From Micromonospora sp. NBC_01813 (GTDB lineage: Bacteria; Actinomycetota; Actinomycetes; Mycobacteriales; Micromonosporaceae): a stretch of 64,000 nucleotides of DNA. Numbering within the stretch: the stretch's first letter is position 1; each line of letters opens with the position of its first letter. The DNA lies in assembly GCF_035917335.1 (NCBI RefSeq), contig NZ_CP109067.1:7439001-7503000 (forward strand), written 5' to 3'. Positions 16,901 to 24,462 of this stretch are shown here, piece by piece. The notes under the pieces are model-generated. The model ran no database searches. It saw only the letters and a list, made by a program, of their open reading frames with translations, and had not been told where the DNA came from. Position numbers and translations under genes: made by a program.

Positions 16901-17511
16901 ACGGCCATGTCGCAGTCTCCGGCCAGCAGCGCGTTCTTGGCCTGGTGCACGGCCACCAGGGTGGCCGAACACGCGGTGTCCACGACGAGGCTCGGGCCGC
17001 GAAGGTCGAGCAGGTGCGACAGCCGGTTGGCGAGCATCGCCGGGATGTTGCCGGTGATGGCCTGCTGGCTGAGCGACGGTTCGACCCGGGAGATGTAGTC
17101 CATGTAGGTCGAGCCCGGGTTCGTCGCGAAGCCGACGAAGACTCCGGTCCGGCTGCCACGGAGCCGGTCGGCGGAGTACCCGGCGTCCTCGAGCGCGAGG
17201 AACATGGCGCGGATGACCATGCGGTGGTGCGGGTCGGTCAGGGCGGCCTGCCGTGGCGTCATCCCGAACGCCGCGTAGTCGAACGCGTCTACCGTGTCGA
17301 GATAGGAGCCGTTGTGGAAGTCGAGGCCGTCGTCGTCCACCGGCTCGACCGTGGTGGCTCGCAGATAACGGATGTACTCGCTCAGCTTCTCCCGCCGGTT
17401 CTGTGGGAACGGTCTGGTGAGGCTTGTGCCGGTGCTGATGACGCGCCACAGGTCGTCGAGGCTGCCGACTCCCGGCAGTTCCACCGAGGCGCCGACGATC
17501 GCAATGCTCAT
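13903..17511 (-). CDS. KS-KR-ACP polyketide synthase without integral acyltransferase
   Basis: 1202 residues. Ketosynthase at about 1-435 with an intact triad: Cys181 in DTACSAT, His315 in EAHGTAT and His355 in KANVGH. Residues 440-800 form a linker and the structural half of a ketoreductase. The catalytic ketoreductase follows, with GGTGALG at 827-833, Ser973, Tyr986 and Asn990 (ADYAAANYYLDN). A carrier domain near 1125-1195 has Ser1155 in DLGGDSL. No AT, dehydratase, enoylreductase or thioesterase is present. Two acyltransferase genes lie just upstream in the same operon, giving a trans-AT arrangement. The expected product is a beta-hydroxyacyl chain from one or more rounds; iteration number cannot be seen. 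Confidence 0.93.
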   Translation of the reverse strand: MSIAIVGASVELPGVGSLDDLWRVISTGTSLTRPFPQNRREKLSEYIRYLRATTVEPVDDDGLDFHNGSYLDTVDAFDYAAFGMTPRQAALTDPHHRMVIRAMFLALEDAGYSADRLRGSRTGVFVGFATNPGSTYMDYISRVEPSLSQQAITGNIPAMLANRLSHLLDLRGPSLVVDTACSATLVAVHQAKNALLAGDCDMAVIGGARIVFAPVKHPHSAIGIESSDGVTRTFDEAADGTGFGEGSGAIVLKRTEQALADGDEIYAILKGSAVNHDGHTDGITSPSAQAQSELLLAAWANADIDPRTIGYFEAHGTATRVGDPIEHEGMKLAFARHTADRSFCAVGTVKANVGHLFEGSGVIGLLKALAVLRHRQLPPQANFVNPNPQLDFASGPLFVPTSLQPWESPGQPRRCGVSAFGLGGTNAHVVLEEYVVPERERGPDGTHGPASESLFTLSAATIHSLTGLLRRYLRFIDDGGLDGLDIADVCHTTQVSRSAHRYRIALAVTDAEDLRRGLDAILTDGRQPVVGALAEAADAYLRGAPVDWQRLAAGRTHRIVRLPHYVFDESTAWLDFPQDWRQTMSLDSATEQRPVTHDVELLPAPRPETTRSGTVLALVDPFTEAENLLAPALPADSRIIRLGEPISAGGARFAVDSVASFEHVVRLAEETDVTHLVYALAFEATPATDIEEVERRAAKNLHGLFHLSKALMAAGAKLDLVVLTRTAVSAHEGDSTAVTENAALVGFGKVLVREYPYVQVKHVDVDMSVSGAAIRAEIFAEEYGLSVLRGEQRTREMFVEVPEIELAPVAPGPRPYLRQGGTYLITGGTGALGLAVAHDFASAQPDVTVVLLSRSGLPPRDQWDGLLASTSDSSTAARVRAVLELESLGASVVAVSVDVGDSKALAEAVTRIRHDHGRIDGIVHAAGLPGGSTVIFRQLDDFDAVVRAKLHAAFVLDELTRVDPPDFIVHFSSVASVFPAPGQADYAAANYYLDNLARSQAGGRCHVIALDWVAWKEIGMAVDYGTNGDTMFKALPTSVGLAVLDAGLRSRRSRLFAGELHYGGELIHLLRSYDVALSPEIEASVQQQMHALEERLAKATGKIRASVEAVVVQLDGRQGDEYSATELSVARCLALAFGYDRLDVQADFFDLGGDSLMATTVANHIAVYHDVSYDVADLLADRTAAEIAYHIEDLREFAASSE

Positions 17512-17526
17512 GTGACATCCATTCCT

Positions 17527-18363
17527 TCAGCGGATCCTGCTCACGAGTGCACTCAGGGTGCTTCCATTGACTTCGTCGAACACGGTCGCCCCCGCCGCTC
17601 GCAGTGTGGTGATGGCGCGTACCCACTGCACCGGGGCGGAGACCTGGCTGGACAGCAGGTCGACGCCTTCCGTCGGCTCGAACACATTGCCGGTGACGCT
17701 CGATACCACCGTGCCGGTCGCGGGTCCGAAGGCGCAGTCCGTCAGGACCGCGCGCAGGGTGGACTCCACCGGGATCATCAGCGGCGTGTGGAACGGCCCA
17801 CTGACGTTGATGGGTACGGCGCGCGCACCGGGAAGAGCACTGATGGCCTTGGCTGCCACGGCTACCTCGGTCCGGTCGCCGGCTATGGTCGACTGCGTGT
17901 CGGCGTTGTAGTTCGCGATGTACACCTTGGTCAGGCCGGTCTCGCGGAGGGTACGTTGGACGAATGCCGCCGGAACGCCCTGGATCGCGGACATCCCGCC
18001 ACCCGATATCGTCGACATCAGCTCGCCGCGCTGTTTCACCACCTTGAGTGCCGTTGCGAAATCGATTACGCCGGCGGCGACGAGTGCGTTGTACTCGCCC
18101 AGACTGTGCCCGGCGAAGAACCGATATCCGTCCGGACTTTCCCTGATCTTTCGCATGCCCATGAGGGTGTTGACGACGAAGACAGCGGGCTGGGCGTAGC
18201 GTGTGTCGCGTAGTCTTCGCTCGGGGTCCTTCGTGCAGAGCTCCGCGATCGAGAATTCAAGAATCTCATCGGCCGTCGCCGTAAGGTCCGGAAAGTGGTG
18301 GAACAGGTCGGCTCCCATTCCTCTGCGCTGTACGCCCTGGCCGGGAAAGAGTAGACATCGCAC
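17527..18363 (-). CDS. Stand-alone ACP malonyltransferase (trans-AT)
   Basis: 278 residues from the GTG at 18363, which has GGAGG five bases upstream; a longer frame extends to 18411. FPGQGVQRRGMG opens the FabD fold, Ser87 lies in GHSLGEY, Arg in KQRGELM is the residue that holds the malonyl carboxylate, and His192 lies in GPFHTPLM. All active-site parts needed for malonyl transfer are therefore present. It precedes the AT-less PKS by 15 bp. Its 5' end overlaps the upstream acyltransferase-like gene by 98 bp, unusually much for this operon. Confidence 0.9.
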   Translation of the reverse strand: MRCLLFPGQGVQRRGMGADLFHHFPDLTATADEILEFSIAELCTKDPERRLRDTRYAQPAVFVVNTLMGMRKIRESPDGYRFFAGHSLGEYNALVAAGVIDFATALKVVKQRGELMSTISGGGMSAIQGVPAAFVQRTLRETGLTKVYIANYNADTQSTIAGDRTEVAVAAKAISALPGARAVPINVSGPFHTPLMIPVESTLRAVLTDCAFGPATGTVVSSVTGNVFEPTEGVDLLSSQVSAPVQWVRAITTLRAAGATVFDEVNGSTLSALVSRIR

Positions 18364-19480
18364 GCTGGCCTCCTGATGCCCCTGACGCGACAGATGGTCG
18401 GACTGCTGCAAATCGAACCCCTCGGGCGGCGTCGCCCAGACATTCCCTGGTGAACCGCCGGGCGGCCGCCCCCGGCCCGTAGTCCACGACCCGTTCGACC
18501 GCGGAAGCGGTCATCGCGTGCCGCGTCACCAGCTCCCACTCGATCGGCCGGACCAGCACCTGCTGGAGGAACTCGGCCACGAGATCGGTCGAGCCCTGCA
18601 GGTTGCGTGGTGTGTCGGTGGCGTAGACCGGCAGCCTGAGCTCGTCGCCGCCCGGCAACCGACCGATGAAGTGACGGTCCTCGTCGACCCGCGCCGCGGT
18701 CGGCCCGAGATGCTGGCTGTGGAAAGGGATGGTATTGCTGAGAAAACTCCAGCTCGCGCCGGCGTGCTCGAACCGTTCCGCGTAGCTGAAGTAGAACTCG
18801 AGCAGATCTTTCGCAGGTCCGCTCAGTACGTGGGAGCTGGGCGAGTTCGCTAGGCCCACAGAGAGCGATTTGCCGTTGCGGGTGGACTCGGCGATCAGGT
18901 CGGACAGCTCGTCGCGGGACATGCCGGTAACTGACGCCATGGGGCCGGGATTCGATCCGCGGCGGATCTTCGCGCGGTACCGGTCGACCATGCCGCCCTC
19001 GAGAGCTGTCATGCCAGCGAGTTGATGACCCCGGGCCAGGCTGATTGCGACCAGGCGCAGGAACGAGGCTACCGTCTCGATGAACTCGTCCATCCGGCGC
19101 AACTGCATGCTTGCGATGATTGCGGCGGGTAGACCTATGCTGTGTCCCAGCGACGCAACCGCGCCGTCCTCGTGGCGTCGGGTAGGTTGCAGATGGCAGG
19201 CCTGGTAGGTGAATACGTGCAGGCCGGCGGCAAGTGAGTTCGACGGCTGGCTTCCCGACGGCTCGGACGTCGTTTTCAGCAATCCTCGGAGATCGAAACC
19301 GTCTGGGAAGAGACTTTTCAGGGTTGGTGGTCCAAGGTACGCCGCTATCTCGTCCAGCGTGTCGCTCACGACCTGGAAGTAGGTCGCATTCTCCGGACTT
19401 GCGCGCAGTGCGCGCAGCTCCGGAAGGAGCTCTTCGTTGGTGCTACCTAGTCCATCAAACAGCAGTAGTGTGCGCACCAT
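18266..19480 (-). CDS. Second, divergent acyltransferase-like protein
   Basis: 404 residues from ATG 19480 (GTAGAGG upstream), the first gene of the PKS operon. It has an acyltransferase layout: DGLGSTNEEL in place of PGQG, Ser114 in LGHSIGLP and His254 in IPFHSQHL. The pattern around GHSIG and FHS resembles SAT/FAS-type acyltransferases more than the FabD-like partner downstream. It may load a starter unit or proofread (acyl hydrolase), while the second AT supplies malonyl units. About 45 residues after the AT fold look unstructured and run into the next gene. Role is inferred. Confidence 0.8.
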   Translation of the reverse strand: MVRTLLLFDGLGSTNEELLPELRALRASPENATYFQVVSDTLDEIAAYLGPPTLKSLFPDGFDLRGLLKTTSEPSGSQPSNSLAAGLHVFTYQACHLQPTRRHEDGAVASLGHSIGLPAAIIASMQLRRMDEFIETVASFLRLVAISLARGHQLAGMTALEGGMVDRYRAKIRRGSNPGPMASVTGMSRDELSDLIAESTRNGKSLSVGLANSPSSHVLSGPAKDLLEFYFSYAERFEHAGASWSFLSNTIPFHSQHLGPTAARVDEDRHFIGRLPGGDELRLPVYATDTPRNLQGSTDLVAEFLQQVLVRPIEWELVTRHAMTASAVERVVDYGPGAAARRFTRECLGDAARGVRFAAVRPSVASGASGGQRAMSTLSRPGRTAQRNGSRPVPPLSGPYGDGR

Positions 19481-20071
19481 CGACCTCTACCGTCGGGCTG
19501 CAGTGATTGACATTGGTTTCGTGTGGCACCGTGTATCTGGGCTGCAGATCTGCCCGACCCAAGCATGAGGGTAACAGCGCGCCGTGTCGGCGACAATACT
19601 CAAAGATCCGCCTCAATGTTTGAGATTTGTCGACAGATGTCGTGTCGGTCGATTCGACTGAAGTCGGCCGAGCTTGAGCCATCACTTTTTGTCGTACTTT
19701 CCGGCAACTCGGCGGATTCGCGCCGAGCTTTCGGAGCGCTTTTGTTTCGGGTTCATGAACAAGTCGTCACCCGTGGGTGTGGTCGTGGTGTGCCGGCGAC
19801 TTCTGGTCGGTGTCTGGTGTCCGGTGTTCGTTCGCCGTCGGCCACGGGCCGGGTCGCGTCGCCGGCCGATGGTGCGCCGTCCGTCGTCGTTTGCCCTCGC
19901 CCGCTTCCCGCCCCCGTTGCCGTCGGTGATGGCTGCGACGCCGGTGCTCTTGGTTCGGAAGCGGAGGGATGCTGCATCTACCGCCCTGCCCACATCTGTG
20001 CCAAGATTGGATCCAAAGCTTGATGGATCGGATTCCAAGACGGATCGGCTTCTGCTGGTGGAAGGGGTGCC
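19481..20071. other. Intergenic region between PKS operon and Rieske operon
   Basis: About 590 bp separating two divergent operons, locally poorer in GC between 19585 and 19780. It contains an inverted repeat CTCAAA (19599-19604)/TTTGAG (19619-19624) that could belong to the PKS promoter, and the GntR-type palindrome at 20007-20016 close to the Rieske gene. A minus-strand frame ends at 19682 with a basic tail (MNPKQKRSESSARIRR) after an ATG at 19756. It is not convincing as a gene. No RNA gene recognised. Confidence 0.5.
20007..20016. promoter_or_regulatory. TTGGATCCAA palindrome, candidate GntR operator 1
   Basis: A perfect 10-base palindrome 56 bases before the Rieske gene start, with a degenerate second copy downstream (GGATCGGATTCC, 20025-20036). 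The same sequence occurs in the GntR/amine-oxidase promoter and in the ABC-operon promoter. Confidence 0.7.
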
Positions 20072-21445
20072 ATGCTGCGGCGCGAGGAGAACGACCGGAT
20101 CACCCGCTCCGGGCCGGGCACCCCGCTCGGGCGGCTGATGCGGGCGTACTGGCAGCCGGCCGCGCTGGTCTCGGAGCTGGACCCGCAGCGACCGGTCAAA
20201 CCGGTCCGGCTGCTCGGCGAGGACCTGGTGATCTTCAAACGGCCCGACGGCGGTTGGGCGCTGGTCGGCCGGTTCTGCGCACACCGGGGCGTCGACCTGG
20301 CGTACGGGCGGCACGAGGACGGCGGGCTGCGCTGCCTCTACCACGGCTGGCTGTACGGCCCGGACGGCCGCTGCCTGGAGCAGCCCGCCGAGCCACCGCA
20401 CAGCACCTTCGCCAGCAAGGTCCGCATCCCCAGCTACCCGTGTCAGGAACGTAACGGCATCGTCTTCGCCTACCTCGGCGAGGGCGATCCGCCGCCGCTG
20501 CCGCACTACGACTGCTTCCAGGCCCCCGACGAGTACACCTTCGCCTTCAAAGGGCTGTGGGAGTGCAACTGGCTGCAGGGCGTCGAGGGCGGCATCGACC
20601 CCAGCCACGTCTCCTTCCTGCACCGGTTCATCGACGAGGACCCCCGGGACGTCTACGGGCAGCAGTTCAGCGAGGAGGTCGCCGGCACCGGGCAGAAGCT
20701 GTCCAAGCTGGTCGGCGACGCGTACCGGCCGGACATCGAGGTCGAGCAGGCCGAGCATGGCCTGCGGGTGTACGCGCTGCGCCAGCTTACCGAGGAGATC
20801 CGGCACGTACGCATCACGAACCTGGTCTTTCCCAACGCGTTCGTGGTGCCGTTCGGCAACAGCAAGGTCTTCTGCCAGTGGCACGTGCCGATCGACGACC
20901 ACCACCACTACTGGTACATGATCTTCTACGACTTCGCCGAGCCGACCGACAAGCAGACCCTGCTCGACCAGCGCCTCGCCGAGGTCTCCCTGCCGGACTA
21001 CCGCCCGCTGCGCAACCGTGCCAACAACTGGGGCTTCGACCCGGCCGAGCAACGCGACCTGACCTACACCGGGATGGGCCTGGACATCAACGTCCACGAC
21101 CAGTGGGCGGTGGAGAGCATGGGCCCCATCCAGGACCGGACGGTCGAGCGGCTCGGCGTCTCCGACCGGGCGGTGACCGCCAACCGCCGGCTGCTGCTGC
21201 GCGCCATCGACGCCTTCGAAGCCGGCAACCCGCTGCCGGCCCGCCCCACCGACGAGGCCGCCGCCGCCGCGTTGACCGGCCCGTTCGCCGTCGACACCGT
21301 CGCCCCGACCGCCGGTTGGGAGCAGACCTGGCGTGACCGCGAAGCCCAGCGCCGGGCCAGCTCACCCTGGGCTTCCGGGCAGGCCGAGACGGCGGGCAGC
21401 GCGACCGAACCGGCCGGCGCGACCGGGCTGGGCAGCGATGCGTAG
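20072..21445 (+). CDS. Rieske non-heme iron oxygenase, alpha subunit
   Basis: 457 residues from the ATG at 20072 with GGAAGGGG in front. The Rieske 2Fe-2S ligands are Cys69, His71, Cys88 and His91 (CAHRG...CLYHGW). The mononuclear iron site begins with Asp176, His179 and His184 in GIDPSHVSFLH. The closest recognisable group is the phthalate/phenoxybenzoate-type oxygenases that work without a beta subunit. It would hydroxylate, demethylate or N-dealkylate an aromatic or amine substrate and needs a reductase, which is not next to it. First gene of a four-gene operon behind a TTGGATCCAA site. The last 60 residues are low complexity. Confidence 0.93.
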   Translation: MLRREENDRITRSGPGTPLGRLMRAYWQPAALVSELDPQRPVKPVRLLGEDLVIFKRPDGGWALVGRFCAHRGVDLAYGRHEDGGLRCLYHGWLYGPDGRCLEQPAEPPHSTFASKVRIPSYPCQERNGIVFAYLGEGDPPPLPHYDCFQAPDEYTFAFKGLWECNWLQGVEGGIDPSHVSFLHRFIDEDPRDVYGQQFSEEVAGTGQKLSKLVGDAYRPDIEVEQAEHGLRVYALRQLTEEIRHVRITNLVFPNAFVVPFGNSKVFCQWHVPIDDHHHYWYMIFYDFAEPTDKQTLLDQRLAEVSLPDYRPLRNRANNWGFDPAEQRDLTYTGMGLDINVHDQWAVESMGPIQDRTVERLGVSDRAVTANRRLLLRAIDAFEAGNPLPARPTDEAAAAALTGPFAVDTVAPTAGWEQTWRDREAQRRASSPWASGQAETAGSATEPAGATGLGSDA

Positions 21446-22961
21446 CGTCGACGAGCGGCCGGTCGCCGACGGCGGTGACGGCGCGCCCGCGCTGCCGATG
21501 CTCGCCGCCGACCGGGGCGGCTTCATCGACCGCCATCAGCTCTGGGCCGATGCCCAGTACGCCGCCGCCGGCCAACTGCGCCGGGTCGTCGACGAGCTTG
21601 GCATCGAGCTGATCCGGTTCTCCTTCGCCGACCAGCACGGCGTGCTGCGCGGCAAGACCCTGACCCGCCAGGCGGCGACCGCCGCGTTGCGCTCCGGGGT
21701 GACCGCCCCGTCGTCGCTGCTGCTCAAGGACCCGTCCGGGGCGTCGGTCTTCCCGGTCTTCGCCGCCGACCCGCAGGTTCCGGTGGCCGGCTTCGCCGGT
21801 GCCGGGGACGTCGTGCTGGTGCCGGACCCGACCACGTTCCGAGTGCTGCCCTGGGCGCCACGGACCGGCTGGGTGCTGTGCGACCTGCGGTTCCCGGACG
21901 GGTCCGCGGTGCCGTTCTGCACCCGCAGCCTGCTGCGCGGCCAACTCGACCGGCTGGCCGCAGCCGGGTACGCGATGACCGTCGGCGCCGAGCTGGAGTT
22001 CCACGTCTTCGCCACCGACACCGCCCAGCTGGGAGCCGATCAGGTCGGCCGGCCCGGTGCCCCGGGGCGGGCCACCACCACCAGACCGGTCAGCCGGGGT
22101 GCCCAGCTGCTGCACGAGGACGGGCTGGACCGGGCCGACGACATCGTCCAGCTGCTGCACCATGGCCTGACCCGGCTCGACCTGCCGCTACGCAGCCTGG
22201 AGCTGGAGTTCGGGCCGAGCCAGTTCGAGATCACCATGACCGCCGGGGACGCGGCGGACGCCGCCGACCAGGTGCTGCTGGCCCGCTCGGCGATCCGCCA
22301 GCTCTGCCGCCGGCACGGCTACCACGCCACCTTCATGTCCCGGCCGGCCGGCGCCGAGACCGCCTCCACCGGCTGGCACCTGCACCAGTCGCTGCGCGCC
22401 ATCGACTCCGGGGCGGCGGTCTTCGACCCGACAGCGGCCGGCGACGCGTTGTCGCCGCTGGCCGGGCACTACCTCGCCGGGCTACTGGAGCACGCCGGCG
22501 CCGCCGCCGCGTTCGCCACCCCGACGGTCAACGGCTACAAGCGCTACCTGCCGTTCTCCCTCGCCCCGGACCGGGTGGCGTGGGGGATCGACAACAAGGG
22601 GGCCATGGTGCGGGCCGTCGGTGCCGGCTCCGACACCGGCGTACGGCTGGAGAACCGCTGCGGCGAACCGGCCGCCAACCCGTACCTCTATGTCGCCTCG
22701 CAGCTGGTCAGCGGCCTGGACGGGATCGACCGCCGGCTCACCCCGCCGCCGGCCGTGCAGGATCCGTACGCCGCCGACGCTCCCCGGTTGCCGGCCTCGC
22801 TCGGCGAGGCGGTGTCCGCGCTGGAGGCCGATCCGGCGTTCGCCGCCGCGCTCGGCGCACCGGTGATCTCCTGGTACGCGACGCTCAAGCGCCGCGAGTT
22901 CGCCCGCTACCTCGCGCACGTCTCCGACTGGGAGCAGCGCGAGTACTTCGACCTGTTCTAG
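21438..22961 (+). CDS. Glutamine-synthetase-family ligase (gamma-glutamyl-amine ligase-like)
   Basis: 507 residues from the ATG at 21438, overlapping the Rieske gene by 8 bases. An N-terminal beta-grasp region (RFSFADQHGVLRGKTL) is followed by the catalytic domain with ELEFHVFATD, ELEFGPSQFEITMT, GWHLHQSL, NGYKRYLPFSLAPD and RLENRCGEPAANPYLY. The last motif and the lack of the classic adenylylation loop point to PuuA/GlnA4-type enzymes that glutamylate amines rather than ammonia. Given the amine oxidases nearby, it could activate or detoxify an amine substrate. The exact substrate is unknown. Confidence 0.88.
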   Translation: MRSVDERPVADGGDGAPALPMLAADRGGFIDRHQLWADAQYAAAGQLRRVVDELGIELIRFSFADQHGVLRGKTLTRQAATAALRSGVTAPSSLLLKDPSGASVFPVFAADPQVPVAGFAGAGDVVLVPDPTTFRVLPWAPRTGWVLCDLRFPDGSAVPFCTRSLLRGQLDRLAAAGYAMTVGAELEFHVFATDTAQLGADQVGRPGAPGRATTTRPVSRGAQLLHEDGLDRADDIVQLLHHGLTRLDLPLRSLELEFGPSQFEITMTAGDAADAADQVLLARSAIRQLCRRHGYHATFMSRPAGAETASTGWHLHQSLRAIDSGAAVFDPTAAGDALSPLAGHYLAGLLEHAGAAAAFATPTVNGYKRYLPFSLAPDRVAWGIDNKGAMVRAVGAGSDTGVRLENRCGEPAANPYLYVASQLVSGLDGIDRRLTPPPAVQDPYAADAPRLPASLGEAVSALEADPAFAAALGAPVISWYATLKRREFARYLAHVSDWEQREYFDLF

Positions 22962-22971
22962 GAGCTGCCTG

Positions 22972-24426
22972 ATGTCGTCATCCGTCGCCCCGCTGGCCGA
23001 GCTGGAGCCGTTCCACGTCGACGGTGCGTGGATCGCACCGGGGGAGCGCGCGCTGATCGAGGTGCGGGACCCGTCCACCGGTGCGGTGATCAGCCGGGTC
23101 GCCCAGGCCACCGCCGACGACGTCGACGCCGCGGTGGCCGTCGCCACCCGTGCCTACGCCGACCGGCGGTGGAGCGGGCTGGCCCCGTTGGAGCGCACCC
23201 GGGTGCTGCACCGGCTGGCCGATCTGATCGAGACGCACCTCGAAGAGCTGGCGGTGCTGGAGACCCGGGACAACGGCAAGCCGATCGAGCGTTCCCGGGC
23301 CGACACCGCGTCGGCGGCCCGCGCGTTCCGGCACTTCGCCGGGGCGACCAGCCGGCTGACCGGCACCGTGGTCCCGATCGACGGCGGCGCGCACCACGTC
23401 TACACGGTGTTGGAGCCGGTCGGGGTGGCAGCGCTGATCCTGCCGTGGAACTTTCCGATCATGACCGGCAGCTTCAAGCTGGCCCCGGCGTTGGCGGCCG
23501 GCTGCCCGGTGGTGGTCAAACCGGCCGAGCAGACCCCACTGACCATGTTGCGGCTGGCCGCGTTGGCCGCCGAGGCCGGCGTACCGCCCGGGGTGTTCAA
23601 CGTGGTGACCGGGGACGGCGAGGTCGGGGCGGCCCTGGTGGCCCACCCGGGGGTGGCCAAGGTGTCGTTCACCGGCTCCACCGAGGTGGGTCGGATCGTG
23701 ATGGCCGGTGCGGCGGCCACCACCAAGCGGCTCACCCTGGAGCTGGGTGGCAAGAGCCCGAACATCGTCTTCGCCGACGCCGACCTGGACGCCGCGGTGC
23801 TGACCGCGATGCGGGCGTCGTTCGGTCATTCCGGGCAGATGTGTACGGCCGGCAGCCGGCTGCTCGTGCAACGTTCCATCCTGGACGAGATGACCGAGCG
23901 GCTGGCGGCGGCGACCCGCCGGGTGCCGCTGGGCAACGGACTGGACGGCGGGGTGACCGTCGGCCCGCTGGTCTCCGAGGAGCAACGCCAGCAGGTGCTG
24001 TCGTACATCGAGACCGGCAAGCGGGAGGGGGCCACGGTCGCGGTCGGTGGCGGGGTGCCGGACCGGCCGGGCTACTTCGTCGAGCCGACCCTGTTCACCG
24101 GCGTCCGCAACGACATGGTGATCGCCCGCGAGGAGATCTTCGGGCCGGTGACCGGGGTGATCGCCTTCGACGACGAGGACGAGGCGGTCGCGATCGGCAA
24201 CGACACGTCGTACGGGCTGGCGGCCGGGGTGTGGACCCGGGACCTGTCCCGGGCGCACCGGATGGCCGCCGCGCTGCGGGTCGGCACGGTCTGGGTGAAC
24301 ACGTACAACATCTTCGACCCGGCGTTGTCCTTCGGCGGCGTCGGCGATTCCGGTCTGGGCCGGGACCTGGGCGACGAGGGCCTGCACTCCTTCTGCGAAC
24401 GCAAGGGCGTCGTCGTCTCGCTCTGA
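22972..24426 (+). CDS. NAD(P)-dependent aldehyde dehydrogenase
   Basis: 484 residues, normal ALDH length. PWNFP and the cofactor motif FTGSTEVGR are present, with Glu257 in LELGGKSPN as general base and the nucleophile Cys291 in GHSGQMCTAG. It starts 10 bp after the ligase stop with GGAGCTGCC upstream. In context it would oxidise the aldehyde released by the amine oxidases of the cluster to the acid. Resembles betaine/gamma-aminobutyraldehyde-type dehydrogenases, but specificity cannot be fixed from sequence. Confidence 0.95.
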   Translation: MSSSVAPLAELEPFHVDGAWIAPGERALIEVRDPSTGAVISRVAQATADDVDAAVAVATRAYADRRWSGLAPLERTRVLHRLADLIETHLEELAVLETRDNGKPIERSRADTASAARAFRHFAGATSRLTGTVVPIDGGAHHVYTVLEPVGVAALILPWNFPIMTGSFKLAPALAAGCPVVVKPAEQTPLTMLRLAALAAEAGVPPGVFNVVTGDGEVGAALVAHPGVAKVSFTGSTEVGRIVMAGAAATTKRLTLELGGKSPNIVFADADLDAAVLTAMRASFGHSGQMCTAGSRLLVQRSILDEMTERLAAATRRVPLGNGLDGGVTVGPLVSEEQRQQVLSYIETGKREGATVAVGGGVPDRPGYFVEPTLFTGVRNDMVIAREEIFGPVTGVIAFDDEDEAVAIGNDTSYGLAAGVWTRDLSRAHRMAAALRVGTVWVNTYNIFDPALSFGGVGDSGLGRDLGDEGLHSFCERKGVVVSL

Positions 24427-24462
24427 CCACGGGTACCGCCCCGAACACTGATAGGACCCACC

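Noticed and set aside
19753..19977. Possible minus-strand gene in the gap before the Rieske operon, including a basic 24-residue tail
   Set aside because: Pro/Thr/Arg-rich composition, no convincing ribosome site and no recognisable fold; kept only as a remark in the intergenic entry.
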